From the NCBI RefSeq assembly GCF_016615955.1, contig NZ_CP067113.1:248001-312000 (forward strand): 64,000 nucleotides of DNA, in the 5' to 3' direction. Below the pieces are notes generated by a model that was not told the DNA's origin, ran no database searches, and was given only the letters and a program-made list of their open reading frames with translations. Below are positions 47,690-57,423 of the stretch, in pieces (position 1 is the stretch's first letter; each line of letters starts with the position of its first letter). Source of the stretch: Luteimonas sp. MC1750 (GTDB lineage: Bacteria > Pseudomonadota > Gammaproteobacteria > Xanthomonadales > Xanthomonadaceae). A program made the position numbers and the translations under genes.

Positions 47690-49485
47690 GCGGTCGGGGT
47701 CCGTTTGCTCAGGTCGAGGTTGGCTGGGAGGGTGAAGTGGAAGGTGGCGCCCTTGCCGGGCTCGGCTTCGGCCCAGATGCGGCCATTGTGCCGGGTCACG
47801 ACGCGCTTTGCGCTGGCCAGCCCGATCCCGGTGCCGCTGAACTCGCTGGGCGAGTGCAGGCGCTGGAACACGCCGAACAGCTTGCCCGCGTAGGCCATGT
47901 CGAAGCCGGCGCCGTTGTCGCGCACGGTGAAGACGTGGTCGCCTTCGGCGTCGCGCGCGTGCTCGACCGTGACCGTGGCGGGCTCGCTCTGCATGCTGTA
48001 CTTGACCGCGTTGCCCAGCAGGTTGCCCCAGAGCTGGCGCAGCATGTTCTCGTCGGCCACCAGCACCGGCATCGCGCCGATCTTCCACTGCACGTGGTGG
48101 CCGGGCGCCTCGGCGGAGACGTTGGAATCGAGCATGGCGCGGGTCTCCTCGACCAGCGACTGCATGTCGACCGCCTGCAGGCGCAGCGCGCTGCGGCCCA
48201 GGCGCGAGTACACCAGCAGGTCGTCGATCAGCTCGGACATGCGTTTGGCCGAGCCGCCGATGACGTCGAGGTAGTGGGTGCCCTTGTCGTCGATGCCGCC
48301 GCCCAGGTGCCGGCGCAGCTTGTCGGCGAAGCCGGCGATGTGCCGCAGCGGCGCGCGGAGGTCGTGCGAGACCGAATAGCTGAAGGCCTCGAGCTCGCGG
48401 TTGACGTCGGAGACCTGTTCCACCTTGCCCTCGAGCTGGCGGTTGAGGTCGCGGATGTGCTCCTCGCTGGCCTTCTGCAGGCTGATGTCGCTGGCGGTCA
48501 CCAGGGCGACGGTCTCCTCGCTGTCGGGCAGCTCCATCAGCCGCGCGTTCACCAGCATGGTGCGGTCCACGCCGTCGACGGTCTTCTGCTGCAGCTCGAA
48601 GTCCCACAGTTCGCGGCCCCGGCTGCAGACGTCGCGCAGGCGGCGCAGGGTCTCGCCGTCGTTCCAGGCTCCTTCGCCGGCCTCGGCCAGGTTGCGGCCG
48701 CGGGCGTCGTCGTCGATGCCGAACAGCTCGGCGAACGCGGCGTTGTGCATCACGATGTCGAGCCCGGCATCGACCAGCACGATCGGCTCGCGCACCGTAT
48801 CCAGCACCGCCGCCGAACGCCGGTTGGCGCGCTGGGATTCGGCTTCGGCGCGGCCGCGGCGGTCGGAGTCGCGGATGGCCAGCGTGGCCAGCCCGACCAG
48901 CAGCAGGATCTGCGCGGCCAGGGTGCCGTAGGAGAGCCAGTCCGCCTGCGTTCGCGCGCGCGCGGCCAGGGCCTGGCGCTCGGCGAGGAATTCACGTTCT
49001 GCGCGGACCATCGCCGCGATCGGCTCCTGCACCGGGAAGTGCTCGGCCAGCCGCTGCAGCTCCTCGCCGTCGATCCCGCCGCTGCTGTCGACCAGCCGGC
49101 CGACCTGGTCGATGCGCTGCGCGATGCTCTGGCGCAGCGTGCCCACGCGCACCTGCTGGTGGGCCGAGTCGCGGGTGAGCTCCTCCAGCCGGTCCAGCGA
49201 CGGGTTCACGATGGTGCTGCTGTAGTCCAGCCGTTCCTCGAGGACCGCCGCGCGCGCGCCCAGCGCGCGTTCCAGCGTGGCGGCCTCGATGTTGCGCACG
49301 GAGGCGTTGATCAACTGCACCGTGGCCTCGACCTCCAGCGTGTGCGCGACCGACTCGTCCGCCTCGCGGATCCGCTCCTCGGCAGTCCGCATCAGCAGGA
49401 ACGGAATGACCACGATCAGCAGGATCGAGACGAACAGCAGGGGGATCCGCCAGCGCGGGTTCAGCTGGAAAGAAGCGGAAAGCAT
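47686..49485 (-). CDS. CHASE3-PAS sensor histidine kinase
   Basis: A 599-residue membrane sensor. TM1 (about 12-32), then an extracytoplasmic CHASE3-like all-helical domain (35-180), TM2 (about 187-207), a cytoplasmic PAS domain (about 225-340, with VLVDAGLDIVMHNAAFAELFG in part), and a coiled-coil leading to the HisKA domain: phosphoacceptor H374 in YSVSHDLRAPLRHI. The ATPase domain has the N box (QLWGNLLGNAVKYS), G1 (DNGAGFDM) and G2 (GTGIGLASAK). This closely resembles phytochrome-type kinases that lack the chromophore domain. ATG 49485 is chosen because TM1 follows immediately. Overlaps the next gene by four bases. Confidence 0.93.
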   Translation of the reverse strand: MLSASFQLNPRWRIPLLFVSILLIVVIPFLLMRTAEERIREADESVAHTLEVEATVQLINASVRNIEAATLERALGARAAVLEERLDYSSTIVNPSLDRLEELTRDSAHQQVRVGTLRQSIAQRIDQVGRLVDSSGGIDGEELQRLAEHFPVQEPIAAMVRAEREFLAERQALAARARTQADWLSYGTLAAQILLLVGLATLAIRDSDRRGRAEAESQRANRRSAAVLDTVREPIVLVDAGLDIVMHNAAFAELFGIDDDARGRNLAEAGEGAWNDGETLRRLRDVCSRGRELWDFELQQKTVDGVDRTMLVNARLMELPDSEETVALVTASDISLQKASEEHIRDLNRQLEGKVEQVSDVNRELEAFSYSVSHDLRAPLRHIAGFADKLRRHLGGGIDDKGTHYLDVIGGSAKRMSELIDDLLVYSRLGRSALRLQAVDMQSLVEETRAMLDSNVSAEAPGHHVQWKIGAMPVLVADENMLRQLWGNLLGNAVKYSMQSEPATVTVEHARDAEGDHVFTVRDNGAGFDMAYAGKLFGVFQRLHSPSEFSGTGIGLASAKRVVTRHNGRIWAEAEPGKGATFHFTLPANLDLSKRTPTA

Positions 49486-49667
49486 GTGTTCGGAAGAATC
49501 CCCTGTGGCGAGACCGCCGGTCGCGCTGCGATGCCCGGCCGCGGGATCATGCGGGAACCCGCCCCCCGGGGCAACGCCGCCCCGCCGGCCCATCCGGGCG
49601 GGCTGGTAGAATCGGGGGTCCCACGAATCCCGACTGACACGGCCGGCGCGCCGTTGCGGAGCAGAGC

Positions 49668-52361
49668 ATGAACAGCTGGCTGAACGACGTCCTCGACAAC
49701 GATCCGGACCCCATCGAAGCGCGGGAATGGATGGAGTCCCTGAAGGCGGTCATCGACGCCGACGGTGCGGAGCGTGCCCACCAGCTGCTCGAGGGGATGG
49801 TCGAACTGACCCGCCGCGCCGGCGCCCACCTGCCGTTCGCGCCCACCACCGAATACATCAACACCATCCCGCCGCACCTGGAGCCGAAGATCCCCGGCGA
49901 CCAGACGCTGGAATGGCGCATCCGCTCGATCATCCGCTGGAACGCGATGGCGATGGTGGTGCGCGCCAACCGCAAGCCCGGCGACCTGGGCGGGCATATC
50001 GCCAGCTTCGCCAGCTCTGCCACCCTGTATGACGTCGGCTTCAACCACTTCTGGCGCGCGCCGTCCGAAGGCCATCCCGGCGACCTGCTCTACATCCAGG
50101 GGCATTCCTCGCCGGGCATCTACGCGCGCTCCTTCCTCGAGGGCCGCCTGACCGAGTCGCAGATCGACCACCTGCGCATGGAGGTCGACGGCCGCGGTAT
50201 CCCGTCCTACCCGCATCCCTGGCTGATGCCGGACTACTGGCAGACGCCGACGGTGTCGATGGGCCTGGGCCCGATCGCCGCCATCTACCAGGCGCGCAAC
50301 TGGAAGTACCTCGAGGCCCGCGGCCTGATCCCGAAGTCCGACCGCAAGGTCTGGTGCTTCCTCGGCGACGGCGAGACCGACGAGCCGGAGAGCCTGGGCG
50401 CGATCTCGATCGCCGGGCGCGAGGGCCTGGACAACCTGGTCTTCGTCATCAACTGCAACCTGCAGCGCCTGGACGGCCCGGTGCGCGGCAACGGCAAGAT
50501 CATCCAGGAGCTGGAGGGCAACTTCCGCGGCGCCGGCTGGAACGTGGTCAAGACGATCTGGGGCAGCTACTGGGATCCGCTGCTGGCCCGCGACAAGGAG
50601 GGCCTGCTGCGCAAGCTGATGATGGAAACCGTCGACGGCGAGTACCAGAACTGCAAGGCCTTCGGCGGCAAGTACACGCGCGACAACTTCTTCGGCAAGT
50701 ACCCGGAGACGGCGGCGATGGTGGCCAGCCTCTCCGACGACGACATCTGGCGCCTCAACCGCGGCGGCCACGACCCGCACAAGGTCTATGCGGCCTACCG
50801 CAACGCGACCGAGACCAAGGGCCAGCCGACCGTGATCCTGGCCAAGACGGTCAAGGGCTATGGCATGGGTTCGGCCGGCGAGGCGCTCAACCCGACCCAC
50901 CAGACCAAGAAGCTCGACGACGACGCGGTGCGCGCGTTCCGCGACCGCTTCAAGATCCCGCTCGAGGACGACCAGCTCAAGGACGGCGCGGTGCCGTTCT
51001 ACCACCCGGGCGAGAAGTCCGAGGAAGTCGAGTACATGAAGGAGCGCCGCGCCGCGCTTGGCGGCTTCCTGCCGCAGCGGCGCCGCAAGAGCACCGAGAC
51101 GCTCGCCGCGCCGAAGCTCGAGGTGTACGAGCGCCTGCTGAAGGACACCGGCGAGCGCGAGATCAGCACCACCATGGCCTTCGTGCAGTCGCTGGGCATC
51201 ACGCTCCGCGACAAGCAGGTCGGCCCGCGCGTGGTGCCGATCGTCTGCGACGAGGCGCGCACCTTCGGCATGGAGGGCCTGTTCCGCCAGATCGGCATCT
51301 ACGCGCCGCACGGGCAGAAGTACAAGCCGGTCGACCGCGACCAGCTGATGTACTACCGCGAGGACGAGGCCGGCCAGGTGCTGCAGGAAGGCATTTCCGA
51401 GGCCGGCGCGTTCGCGAGCTGGATGGCCGCCGCCACCAGCTACAGCACCAACGACCTGCCGATGCTTCCGTTCTACATCTACTACTCGATGTTCGGCTTC
51501 CAGCGCGTGGGCGACGCCGCCTGGCAGGCCGCCGACATGCGCGCGCGCGGCTTCCTGCTCGGCGCCACCGCCGGGCGCACCACCCTCAACGGCGAGGGCC
51601 TGCAGCACGAGGACGGCCACAGCCACCTGCTGGCCGGGGCGATCCCGAACTGCCGCGCGTACGACCCGACCTTCGCCGGCGAAGTGGCGGTGATCCTGCA
51701 GGAGGGCATGCGCCGCATGCTCGACGAGCAGCAGGACGAGTACTGGTACCTGACGCTGATGAACGAGAACTACGCCCACCCGGCGCTGCCCGAGGGCGCG
51801 GCCGAGGGCGTGATCCGCGGCATGTACCTGCTGAAGGACGCCGGCAAGCCGAAGAAGGGCGAGCTGCGCGTGCAGCTGATGGGCTCGGGCACGATCCTGC
51901 GCGAGGCCATCGCGGCCGCCGAGCTGCTGGACAAGGACTTCGGCGTCACCGCCGACATCTGGTCCTGCCCGAGCTTCACCGAGCTGCGCCGCGACGGCTA
52001 CGACGTCGAGCGCTGGAACCGCCACAACCCGGAAGCCAAGGCGCCGCGCAAGGCCTATGTCACCGGGCTGCTGGAAGGCCGCCAGGGCCCGGCGATCGCC
52101 GCCACCGACTACGTGCGCGCCTTCGGCGACCAGATCCGCGCCTTCGTGCCGATGACCTACACCGTGCTGGGCACCGATGGCTTCGGCCGCTCGGACACCC
52201 GCGCCAACCTGCGCCGGCACTTCGAGGTCGACCGCTTCCACATCGCCCACGCGGCGATCGACGCGCTGGCCCGGGACGGCCGGATGACCGCGAAGGACTC
52301 GGCGCGCGCGCTGAAGCTCTACCGCATCGATACCGACAGGCCGAATCCGCTGCATGCCTGA
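49668..52361 (+). CDS. aceE: pyruvate dehydrogenase E1 component, homodimeric type
   Basis: An 897-residue thiamine-diphosphate enzyme that decarboxylates pyruvate in the pyruvate dehydrogenase complex. The TPP motif is CFLGDGETDEPESLGAISIAG (first GDG to the NN-like VINCN). Other blocks are GHIASFASSATLYDVGFNHF, HLEPKIPGDQTLEWRIRSII and GRTTLNGEGLQHEDGHSH (in parts), all characteristic of the alpha2 enzyme rather than the alpha2beta2 type. Full length. Divergent from the sensor kinase with 182 bases between starts. The E2 and E3 genes are not adjacent: a membrane protein follows, overlapping the aceE end by eight bases. Confidence 0.96.
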   Translation: MNSWLNDVLDNDPDPIEAREWMESLKAVIDADGAERAHQLLEGMVELTRRAGAHLPFAPTTEYINTIPPHLEPKIPGDQTLEWRIRSIIRWNAMAMVVRANRKPGDLGGHIASFASSATLYDVGFNHFWRAPSEGHPGDLLYIQGHSSPGIYARSFLEGRLTESQIDHLRMEVDGRGIPSYPHPWLMPDYWQTPTVSMGLGPIAAIYQARNWKYLEARGLIPKSDRKVWCFLGDGETDEPESLGAISIAGREGLDNLVFVINCNLQRLDGPVRGNGKIIQELEGNFRGAGWNVVKTIWGSYWDPLLARDKEGLLRKLMMETVDGEYQNCKAFGGKYTRDNFFGKYPETAAMVASLSDDDIWRLNRGGHDPHKVYAAYRNATETKGQPTVILAKTVKGYGMGSAGEALNPTHQTKKLDDDAVRAFRDRFKIPLEDDQLKDGAVPFYHPGEKSEEVEYMKERRAALGGFLPQRRRKSTETLAAPKLEVYERLLKDTGEREISTTMAFVQSLGITLRDKQVGPRVVPIVCDEARTFGMEGLFRQIGIYAPHGQKYKPVDRDQLMYYREDEAGQVLQEGISEAGAFASWMAAATSYSTNDLPMLPFYIYYSMFGFQRVGDAAWQAADMRARGFLLGATAGRTTLNGEGLQHEDGHSHLLAGAIPNCRAYDPTFAGEVAVILQEGMRRMLDEQQDEYWYLTLMNENYAHPALPEGAAEGVIRGMYLLKDAGKPKKGELRVQLMGSGTILREAIAAAELLDKDFGVTADIWSCPSFTELRRDGYDVERWNRHNPEAKAPRKAYVTGLLEGRQGPAIAATDYVRAFGDQIRAFVPMTYTVLGTDGFGRSDTRANLRRHFEVDRFHIAHAAIDALARDGRMTAKDSARALKLYRIDTDRPNPLHA

Positions 52362-53742
52362 GGCCCCCGGCGGGTCGGCCGTGTCCGCGCCTTCGGCGCG
52401 CGAACCGGCGTGGCCCGCCGCGCTGGCCTGGTCCGCCATCGCGGCCGTGGCGCTGCTGGTGGCCGCGTGGTTCCACCTCGACGCCAGCGCGCAGCGGCTG
52501 TGCTGCGATGCACAGCAGTACTGGACCATGGCCGGGGACTACGCCGCCCACGGCTGGTTCGCGCCCCATCCGGTCGCCGGGCTGCGCACCTATGCGTATC
52601 CGACCCTGCTGGCCGCGGTCACCGGCATCGCGCAGTGGATCGGCGCGCTGCCGCGGGACGTGCTGTTCGCCGTCCAGTTCGCCCTGCACGTCGCGACCGC
52701 GGCGCTGCTGGCGCGCGCGGTGTTTCCGGGGCGGCCGCGCGCGGCCTGGGCCACCTTCGCGGCGCTGGCCTGCAATCCCTACGCCGCGGCCTACCTGCCG
52801 GTGGCGCTGACCGATGCCAGCAGCCTGGCCGCCTTCCAGGCCTGGCTGGCCTGCGTCGCCTGCTGGTACCGCCGGCAGCGGACGGGTGGCGGCGGCATGG
52901 CCTGGTTCGCGGCCGCCGCCGTGCTTGCAGGCCTGGCCTGTGCGCTGCGTCCGGCCTACGTCTGGCTGCCGGTGATCGGCGTGGTCCTGGCGCTGGCCCC
53001 GGTTGCAGGTCGCTTCCGGCCCGCCGCGCTGGTGCTCGCGCTGGTGCTGCCGTGGCTGGCGCTCGCGCCGCAGGTGGCGATCAACGCCGTGCTGTTCGAC
53101 CGCGCCACGCCCCTGCCGGTGGCCGACCTGGGCCGGACCCAGCTGGGCTGGGGCATCGCCAACCTGAAGTACGCGACCGCGCCCCGGCCGGGTTCCGAGG
53201 CGCGCATGTTCTACGCCAATCCGATCCCGGGCGACACCTGGCGGGAGGGGGATGGCGCCGGCTGGTACCTGCGGCATCCCGCACGCGGGGCGGCCACGCT
53301 CGCCGCCAAGCTGGCCGGGGCCTTCGACTTCGACTTCCTCCAGGCCTACGTCTGGAACCGCGAGCCGGCCTGGTCGTGGCTCTACCGTCCGTGGCCACTG
53401 CTGCTGCTGGTGTTCGGCCTGCAGGGGGCCTGGCTGTACGCGCGCCGCGGAGCGGGGCAGGCGCGAAACCACGTCGACGACGTCCTCCCCTCGATCGGCC
53501 CCCGGCTGCTGCCGGCGCTCGCGTTCACCGCGTGGGCGGCCGTGACCCTGGCCAGCGTGGTGGAGCTGCGCTTCAGCCTGCCGATGCTCGCGCTGCTGCT
53601 GCCGCTCGCGCTCGGGGCCGTCCTCGACCTCCGCCACCAGGCGCGCGCCGTGGTGGCCGCGCGCCTCGCCTTCGCCGCCGCCGCATCGGGCGCGGCCTGG
53701 GCCCTGGCCGCTTTCGTCTCGGCGCAGAACGTCCTGATCTAG
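52354..53742 (+). CDS. multi-spanning membrane protein, GT-C glycosyltransferase-like
   Basis: A 462-residue protein with about ten hydrophobic helices (first around residues 18-35). The large first loop holds LCCDAQQYWTMAGDYAAHGW, where an Asp in a D-A-x-x-Y motif resembles the catalytic acidic residue of GT-C glycosyltransferases of the ArnT/PMT group. The rest shows alternating helices and Arg-rich short loops. The fold assignment rests on topology and this motif only. It starts eight bases inside the aceE end, so it is translated from the same transcript although no functional link is evident. Confidence 0.65.
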   Translation: MPEAPGGSAVSAPSAREPAWPAALAWSAIAAVALLVAAWFHLDASAQRLCCDAQQYWTMAGDYAAHGWFAPHPVAGLRTYAYPTLLAAVTGIAQWIGALPRDVLFAVQFALHVATAALLARAVFPGRPRAAWATFAALACNPYAAAYLPVALTDASSLAAFQAWLACVACWYRRQRTGGGGMAWFAAAAVLAGLACALRPAYVWLPVIGVVLALAPVAGRFRPAALVLALVLPWLALAPQVAINAVLFDRATPLPVADLGRTQLGWGIANLKYATAPRPGSEARMFYANPIPGDTWREGDGAGWYLRHPARGAATLAAKLAGAFDFDFLQAYVWNREPAWSWLYRPWPLLLLVFGLQGAWLYARRGAGQARNHVDDVLPSIGPRLLPALAFTAWAAVTLASVVELRFSLPMLALLLPLALGAVLDLRHQARAVVAARLAFAAAASGAAWALAAFVSAQNVLI

Positions 53743-53832
53743 CGCAGTCCGGCACGCCGGGCGCCATGCCAGACTCGCGGCCGCCAGGCCGTCCAGGGGC
53801 CGCAGCGGAGCAGTTTCGACGTGGGAGAGGGT

Positions 53833-54258
53833 ATGCAGCAGGAATCCAGCCCCGGGACCGACGGTCCGTCGGTCGCCGTGTCACGCGAAGCGCGGATGCT
53901 GCGCGTGGTCGTCCGCGGCGTCGCGTCGGTGGACGCCACCCGTGCGTACTGGAGCGCGATCGTGGCCGAGGCGGCCCGCGACCGGCCGGACTACCTGCTG
54001 CTGGTCGACGAGCTGCGCGGCCCGGCCCTGGGCGCGGAGGACTGGCGGGCCCTGGTCGACAGGCTGGTCGGCACGGGCCTGGAAGCCGTGCGCATCGCCC
54101 ACGTCAAACCCAACGGCCTCGACGCCGTGGAGCACTGCGAGCTGTCCGCGCGGCAGCATGGCTTCGAAGCCCGGGTGTTCGTCGACGAACGTGCCGCCAG
54201 GCTGTGGCTGCGTTACGGGGAGCGCCCGGACGACCGGGCCCGGGCCGCGGGCGACTAG
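53833..54258 (+). CDS. STAS/SpoIIAA-like small protein
   Basis: A 141-residue soluble protein with the strand-helix alternation of the SpoIIAA-like (STAS) fold: MLRVVVRGVASVDATRAYWS, DYLLLVDELRGPALGAEDWRAL, VRIAHVKPNGLDAVEHCELSA and FEARVFVDERAARLWL (each shown in part). Proteins of this kind often regulate or bind lipids, but no partner is visible. ATG 53833 is chosen because GGGAGAGGGT lies just upstream; a GTG at 53821 is possible. Its TAG shares CTAG with the opposing CoA-transferase stop. Confidence 0.68.
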   Translation: MQQESSPGTDGPSVAVSREARMLRVVVRGVASVDATRAYWSAIVAEAARDRPDYLLLVDELRGPALGAEDWRALVDRLVGTGLEAVRIAHVKPNGLDAVEHCELSARQHGFEARVFVDERAARLWLRYGERPDDRARAAGD

Positions 54259-55778
54259 CCCTGCGGACCGGTCCGCATGCTGCCGGTCTCGACCATGCGC
54301 TGGTGCCAGGACAGCGCCTCGCCGAGCAGGTGGGGCGTGTGCAGGCCGTGGCCGTCGCGACAGGCACGGTCGAAATAGTCCTGCAGCATCGGCCGGAAGT
54401 CGGGATGCGCGCAGGTGTCGATGACCCGCTTCGCGCGCTGGCGCGGAGACAGCCCGCGCAGGTCGGCCAGGCCCTGCTCGGTCACCAGCACCATCGTGTC
54501 GTGCTCGGTGTGGTCGACGTGGCTGACCATCGGCACGATGCCCGAGACCTGGCCGCCCTTGGCGGTGCTCGGCGACATGAACACCGACAGGTAACCGTTG
54601 CGCGCGAAGTCACCCGACCCGCCGATGCCGTTCATGATCCGGCTGCCGGCGATGTGGGTCGAATTGACGTTGCCGTAGATGTCGGCCTCGATCATGCCGT
54701 TCATCGCGATGCAGCCCAGGCGCCGGATCACCTCGGGATGGTTGGAGATCTCCTGCGGGCGCAGCAGGATGCGCTCGCGGTAGAAGTCGACGTGGGCGTT
54801 GAACTCCTCGATGCCCGCCGGGCTCAGCGAGAACGAGGTCGCCGAGGCCATGCGCAGCGTGCCGTTCTTCAGCAGCGCCAGCATCCCGTCCTGGATCACC
54901 TCGGTGTACGCGGTCAGGCCCTGGTAGCCGCCGTCGGCCAGCCCGCCGAGCACGGCGTTGGCGATGTTGCCTACGCCCGACTGCAGCGGCAGCAGGGATC
55001 GGGTCAGGCGTCCGCGCGCGATTTCGTGCGAGAAGAAGTCGAGCAGGTGGCCGGCGATCTGCCGCGAGGCCGCGTCGGGCGGATTGAACGGCGAGTTGCG
55101 GTCCGGGGCATGGGTCTCGACCACCGCGATCACCTTGTCCGGGTCCACGCGCAGGCTGGGTTCGCCGATGCGGTCGTCGGGGCGTTCGATCAGGATCGGA
55201 CGGCGGTCGGGCGGAAGCGCCGTGCCGTAGTAGACGTCGTGCATGCCGTCGAGAGCGGTCGGCTGCCACGCGTTGACCTCGAGGATCACCTTGTCGGCCT
55301 GGTCCAGCCAGGTCTTGTTGTTGCCCACCGAGGACGACGGGATGAGGCTGCCGTCCTCGCGGATTCCGGCGACTTCCACCACCGCGACGTCGATCGCGCC
55401 GAAGAATCCGAACCACGCGTGCTGGGCGACGTGGCTGAGGTGGATGTCGATGTAGTCCAGGGTGCCGGCGTTGATGCGCTCGCGCACCGCGGGATCCGAC
55501 TGGTAGGGCAGGCGCAGCTCCATGCCCTCGACCTTCGCCAGCGCGCCGTCGAGCTCGGGCGCGGTGGACGCGCCGGTCAGCACCTTGATGCGGAAACGCT
55601 CTCCAGCGGCGTTGGCGCGCTCGACCCGCGCGGCCAGCGCCTGCGGCACCGCCTTGGGATAGCCGGCGCCGGTGAAGCCGCTCATCGCCACCGTCATGCC
55701 CGGCCCGATCGCCGCGGCCGCCTCCTCGGCCGAGGTGATGCGGTCACGGAACAGGGGAGGGCGGATGCGCTCGGGCAC
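54255..55778 (-). CDS. succinyl-CoA:acetate CoA-transferase (acetyl-CoA hydrolase/transferase family)
   Basis: A 507-residue CoA-transferase of the acetyl-CoA hydrolase/transferase family. MTVAMSGFTGAGYPKAVPQAL near the start, VGNNKTWLDQADKVILEVN (with the catalytic glutamate), SGVGNIANAVLGGL, GSRIMNGIGGSGDFARNGYL and VSHVDHTEHDTMVLVTEQGLADLRG are hallmark blocks (given in part). Members of this group (AarC, SCACT) move CoA from succinyl-CoA to acetate or hydrolyse acetyl-CoA, letting the TCA cycle absorb acetate. The start is GTG 55778. It is expressed from its own promoter, since a strong terminator lies upstream at 55870-55891. Confidence 0.92.
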   Translation of the reverse strand: MPERIRPPLFRDRITSAEEAAAAIGPGMTVAMSGFTGAGYPKAVPQALAARVERANAAGERFRIKVLTGASTAPELDGALAKVEGMELRLPYQSDPAVRERINAGTLDYIDIHLSHVAQHAWFGFFGAIDVAVVEVAGIREDGSLIPSSSVGNNKTWLDQADKVILEVNAWQPTALDGMHDVYYGTALPPDRRPILIERPDDRIGEPSLRVDPDKVIAVVETHAPDRNSPFNPPDAASRQIAGHLLDFFSHEIARGRLTRSLLPLQSGVGNIANAVLGGLADGGYQGLTAYTEVIQDGMLALLKNGTLRMASATSFSLSPAGIEEFNAHVDFYRERILLRPQEISNHPEVIRRLGCIAMNGMIEADIYGNVNSTHIAGSRIMNGIGGSGDFARNGYLSVFMSPSTAKGGQVSGIVPMVSHVDHTEHDTMVLVTEQGLADLRGLSPRQRAKRVIDTCAHPDFRPMLQDYFDRACRDGHGLHTPHLLGEALSWHQRMVETGSMRTGPQG

Positions 55779-55869
55779 GACAGGACTCCACGTGGCGATG
55801 GGCGTCCATTTTACGCCGCGGCGTCACCGGTCCCCGTGCCACAGGGGGACGCATCGTTGCGCAATGAAG

Positions 55870-55891
55870 AGGGGCCCCGATCGGGGCCCCT
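55870..55891 (-). terminator. long perfect palindrome, terminator-like
   Basis: AGGGGCCCCGA and TCGGGGCCCCT form an 11-bp perfect stem with no unpaired loop bases, 22 bases after the glycine-zipper gene stop. The minus-strand tail is CTTCATTG, only moderately T-rich. It separates this gene from the CoA-transferase. Confidence 0.75.
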
Positions 55892-55913
55892 CCGGAGTCA
55901 CATGTGGCGGGAA

Positions 55914-56690
55914 TCAGCGACCGTCGCCGTCCGCGTCGCCCGGAAGCTTCGTCTCGACGCGGTGCCACGCGTCCTTGACGGCACCCTTGGCCTGCTGCCA
56001 ACCCAGCTTCGACTCGCCGCGGGCACGATCCCAGCCGCGCTCGAGCTCGGACTCGGTCTCCTGCGACCACGCGGCATTCGGGCGCGAGGTCCGCGCCTGC
56101 GTGCCGTAGCGGTAGGCCGGACGGTAGTCGTCGAAGCCGTGCTCGCTGCTGTAGTAGTCGGCCTTGTTGTAGTTCTGCTCGAAGTGGCTGTCGGTGTCCT
56201 GGTAGGCGCCATAGGTGCGATGGGTGCGGTCATAGGCGTCCTGCACGGCCGGACGCGCCGAGTCCCAGTCGAGGCTCGATTCCGCGCGCGACTCATCCCA
56301 GCGCTGCTTGAGCTGCGACTCCGCCTCGTTCCAGTCGCGGTCGCCGGCCTCGTTGCGGTATTCGGTACCCATGCGATAGGCCGGGGCGTAGTCGCGGTCG
56401 AAATCGCGATCGGCCTGGTAGTAGTCGCGCGACACCGCGCCTTCGCGCCAGTACTCGACTTCGGCGGTGGGATCGACGCGCTCGGCGATGGCCTTGCCAC
56501 CCGCGGCGCCGCTCACCGCGCCGATGCCGCCGCCGACGAGGGTGCCGATGGGTCCGAAGAGGCTGCCGACCGCCGCGCCGGCAATGGCGCCGGCCGTGCC
56601 ACCCGCGGCCACGCCGACGGGATGCGCGCCGGGCGCGCCGGTGATCGGGTCGCGGTTGGCATCGGGGTTCGTGTCTCGACGATCGTTCAT
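55914..56690 (-). CDS. glycine-zipper protein with acidic/aromatic repeats, unknown function
   Basis: A 258-residue protein. Residues 15-70 are a glycine zipper (GVAAGGTAGAIAGAAVGSLF, then GGGIGAVSGAAGGKA) that can form a membrane hairpin or oligomeric pore-like helix pair. The remaining region is made of Tyr-, Asp- and Trp-rich segments that recur three times: YWREGAVSRDYYQADRDFDR, RDWNEAESQLKQRWDESRAE, FEQNYNKADYYSSEHGFDDY. It ends AWHRVETKLPGDADGDGR. No signal peptide is evident. Similar proteins are found in related genomes near general-stress genes; a role there is a guess. ATG 56690 starts just before the zipper. Confidence 0.7.
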   Translation of the reverse strand: MNDRRDTNPDANRDPITGAPGAHPVGVAAGGTAGAIAGAAVGSLFGPIGTLVGGGIGAVSGAAGGKAIAERVDPTAEVEYWREGAVSRDYYQADRDFDRDYAPAYRMGTEYRNEAGDRDWNEAESQLKQRWDESRAESSLDWDSARPAVQDAYDRTHRTYGAYQDTDSHFEQNYNKADYYSSEHGFDDYRPAYRYGTQARTSRPNAAWSQETESELERGWDRARGESKLGWQQAKGAVKDAWHRVETKLPGDADGDGR

Positions 56691-56823
56691 GCGTGAGCTC
56701 CTGGGTGGTGTTCGTGGGGAGGAGCCACTATTGCCGCGGTGAGGTTTGCGCGGCGTGCAAGTGGTGCGTACGCGTGCATAACAAAGCACTGACGCAGCCT
56801 TGACGTTGACGCGTGCCGGAACG

Positions 56824-56849
56824 AAAAAGGCACCGGCGATGCCGGTGCC
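56824..56849 (-). terminator. Rho-independent terminator of the BON-domain gene
   Basis: On the minus strand GGCACCGGC pairs with GCCGGTGCC around ATC and is followed by TTTTTCG. Lies 60 bases after the BON gene stop. Confidence 0.92.
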
Positions 56850-56908
56850 CTGTGTGTGGTGGGTGCACTGCACCACGCGCGGTGCGCGCGCGTGCAACGG
56901 GCAAAGGC

Positions 56909-57262
56909 TTACTCGCCCGCGTCGGTACCCAGTCCGCTTGCATCCACCTCGACGACGCCCTCGATGCCAGAGGCGATGCGCCTGGCTTCTTCGACCTGCG
57001 CCTTGCTGGCCACGTCGCCGCGCAGCGTCACCACGCCGTTCACCGTCTTGACGTCGATCTCCAGGCCGGCCACGTCCTCGTCCGCGAGCAGGCTCGCCTT
57101 GACCTTGGTGGTGATCCAGGTGTCGCCGACCGGCTGTTCCGAGTCGGCGGCGTCGTGTCCGTCCTTGTGCTTCGGATCGTCGTTGGCCACGGCGTTGCCA
57201 CCCGCCAGCAGCAGGGACAGGGCTGCGGCCATGAAGCCGCCTTGCTGAATGCGATTGCTCAT
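56909..57262 (-). CDS. periplasmic BON-domain protein (OsmY-like)
   Basis: A 117-residue exported protein. The signal peptide covers about residues 1-27, followed by a charged linker with DDPKHKDGHDAADSEQP and a single BON domain: TWITTKVKASLLADEDVAGL, DVKTVNGVVTLRGDVASKAQ and VEEARRIASGIEGVVEVD. The G-V-V-x-L-x-G-x-V core is diagnostic. BON proteins bind phospholipids or stabilise envelope structures and are commonly osmotically induced. ATG 57262 is chosen for GGAG eight bases upstream. Divergent from the PepSY gene. Confidence 0.9.
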   Translation of the reverse strand: MSNRIQQGGFMAAALSLLLAGGNAVANDDPKHKDGHDAADSEQPVGDTWITTKVKASLLADEDVAGLEIDVKTVNGVVTLRGDVASKAQVEEARRIASGIEGVVEVDASGLGTDAGE

Positions 57263-57423
57263 CGTATTGCTCCGCATGCATCGGGGGAGCGGCGATTCTT
57301 GCCGCGCCGGCATGGACGCGACGTGAGCGCACGCTGGCCCGTGCATGAACGCAGGCGGCGGATTTCATGCCCGGTTCGCGCCGCGGTTCGAATACTCGCG
57401 CTTCCCCCCGCAGGAGACATTCC

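Noticed and set aside
49461..52529. A 1022-codon open frame antisense to aceE
   Set aside because: In high-GC genes the complementary strand is often free of stops. The predicted protein is a His/Arg/Val-rich string with no family motif, while aceE matches fully on the other strand.
52410..56696. A 1428-codon open frame on the plus strand across several genes
   Set aside because: It runs through known genes in other frames and against the CoA-transferase, and its residue composition is Arg/Ala/Gly-biased with no domain.
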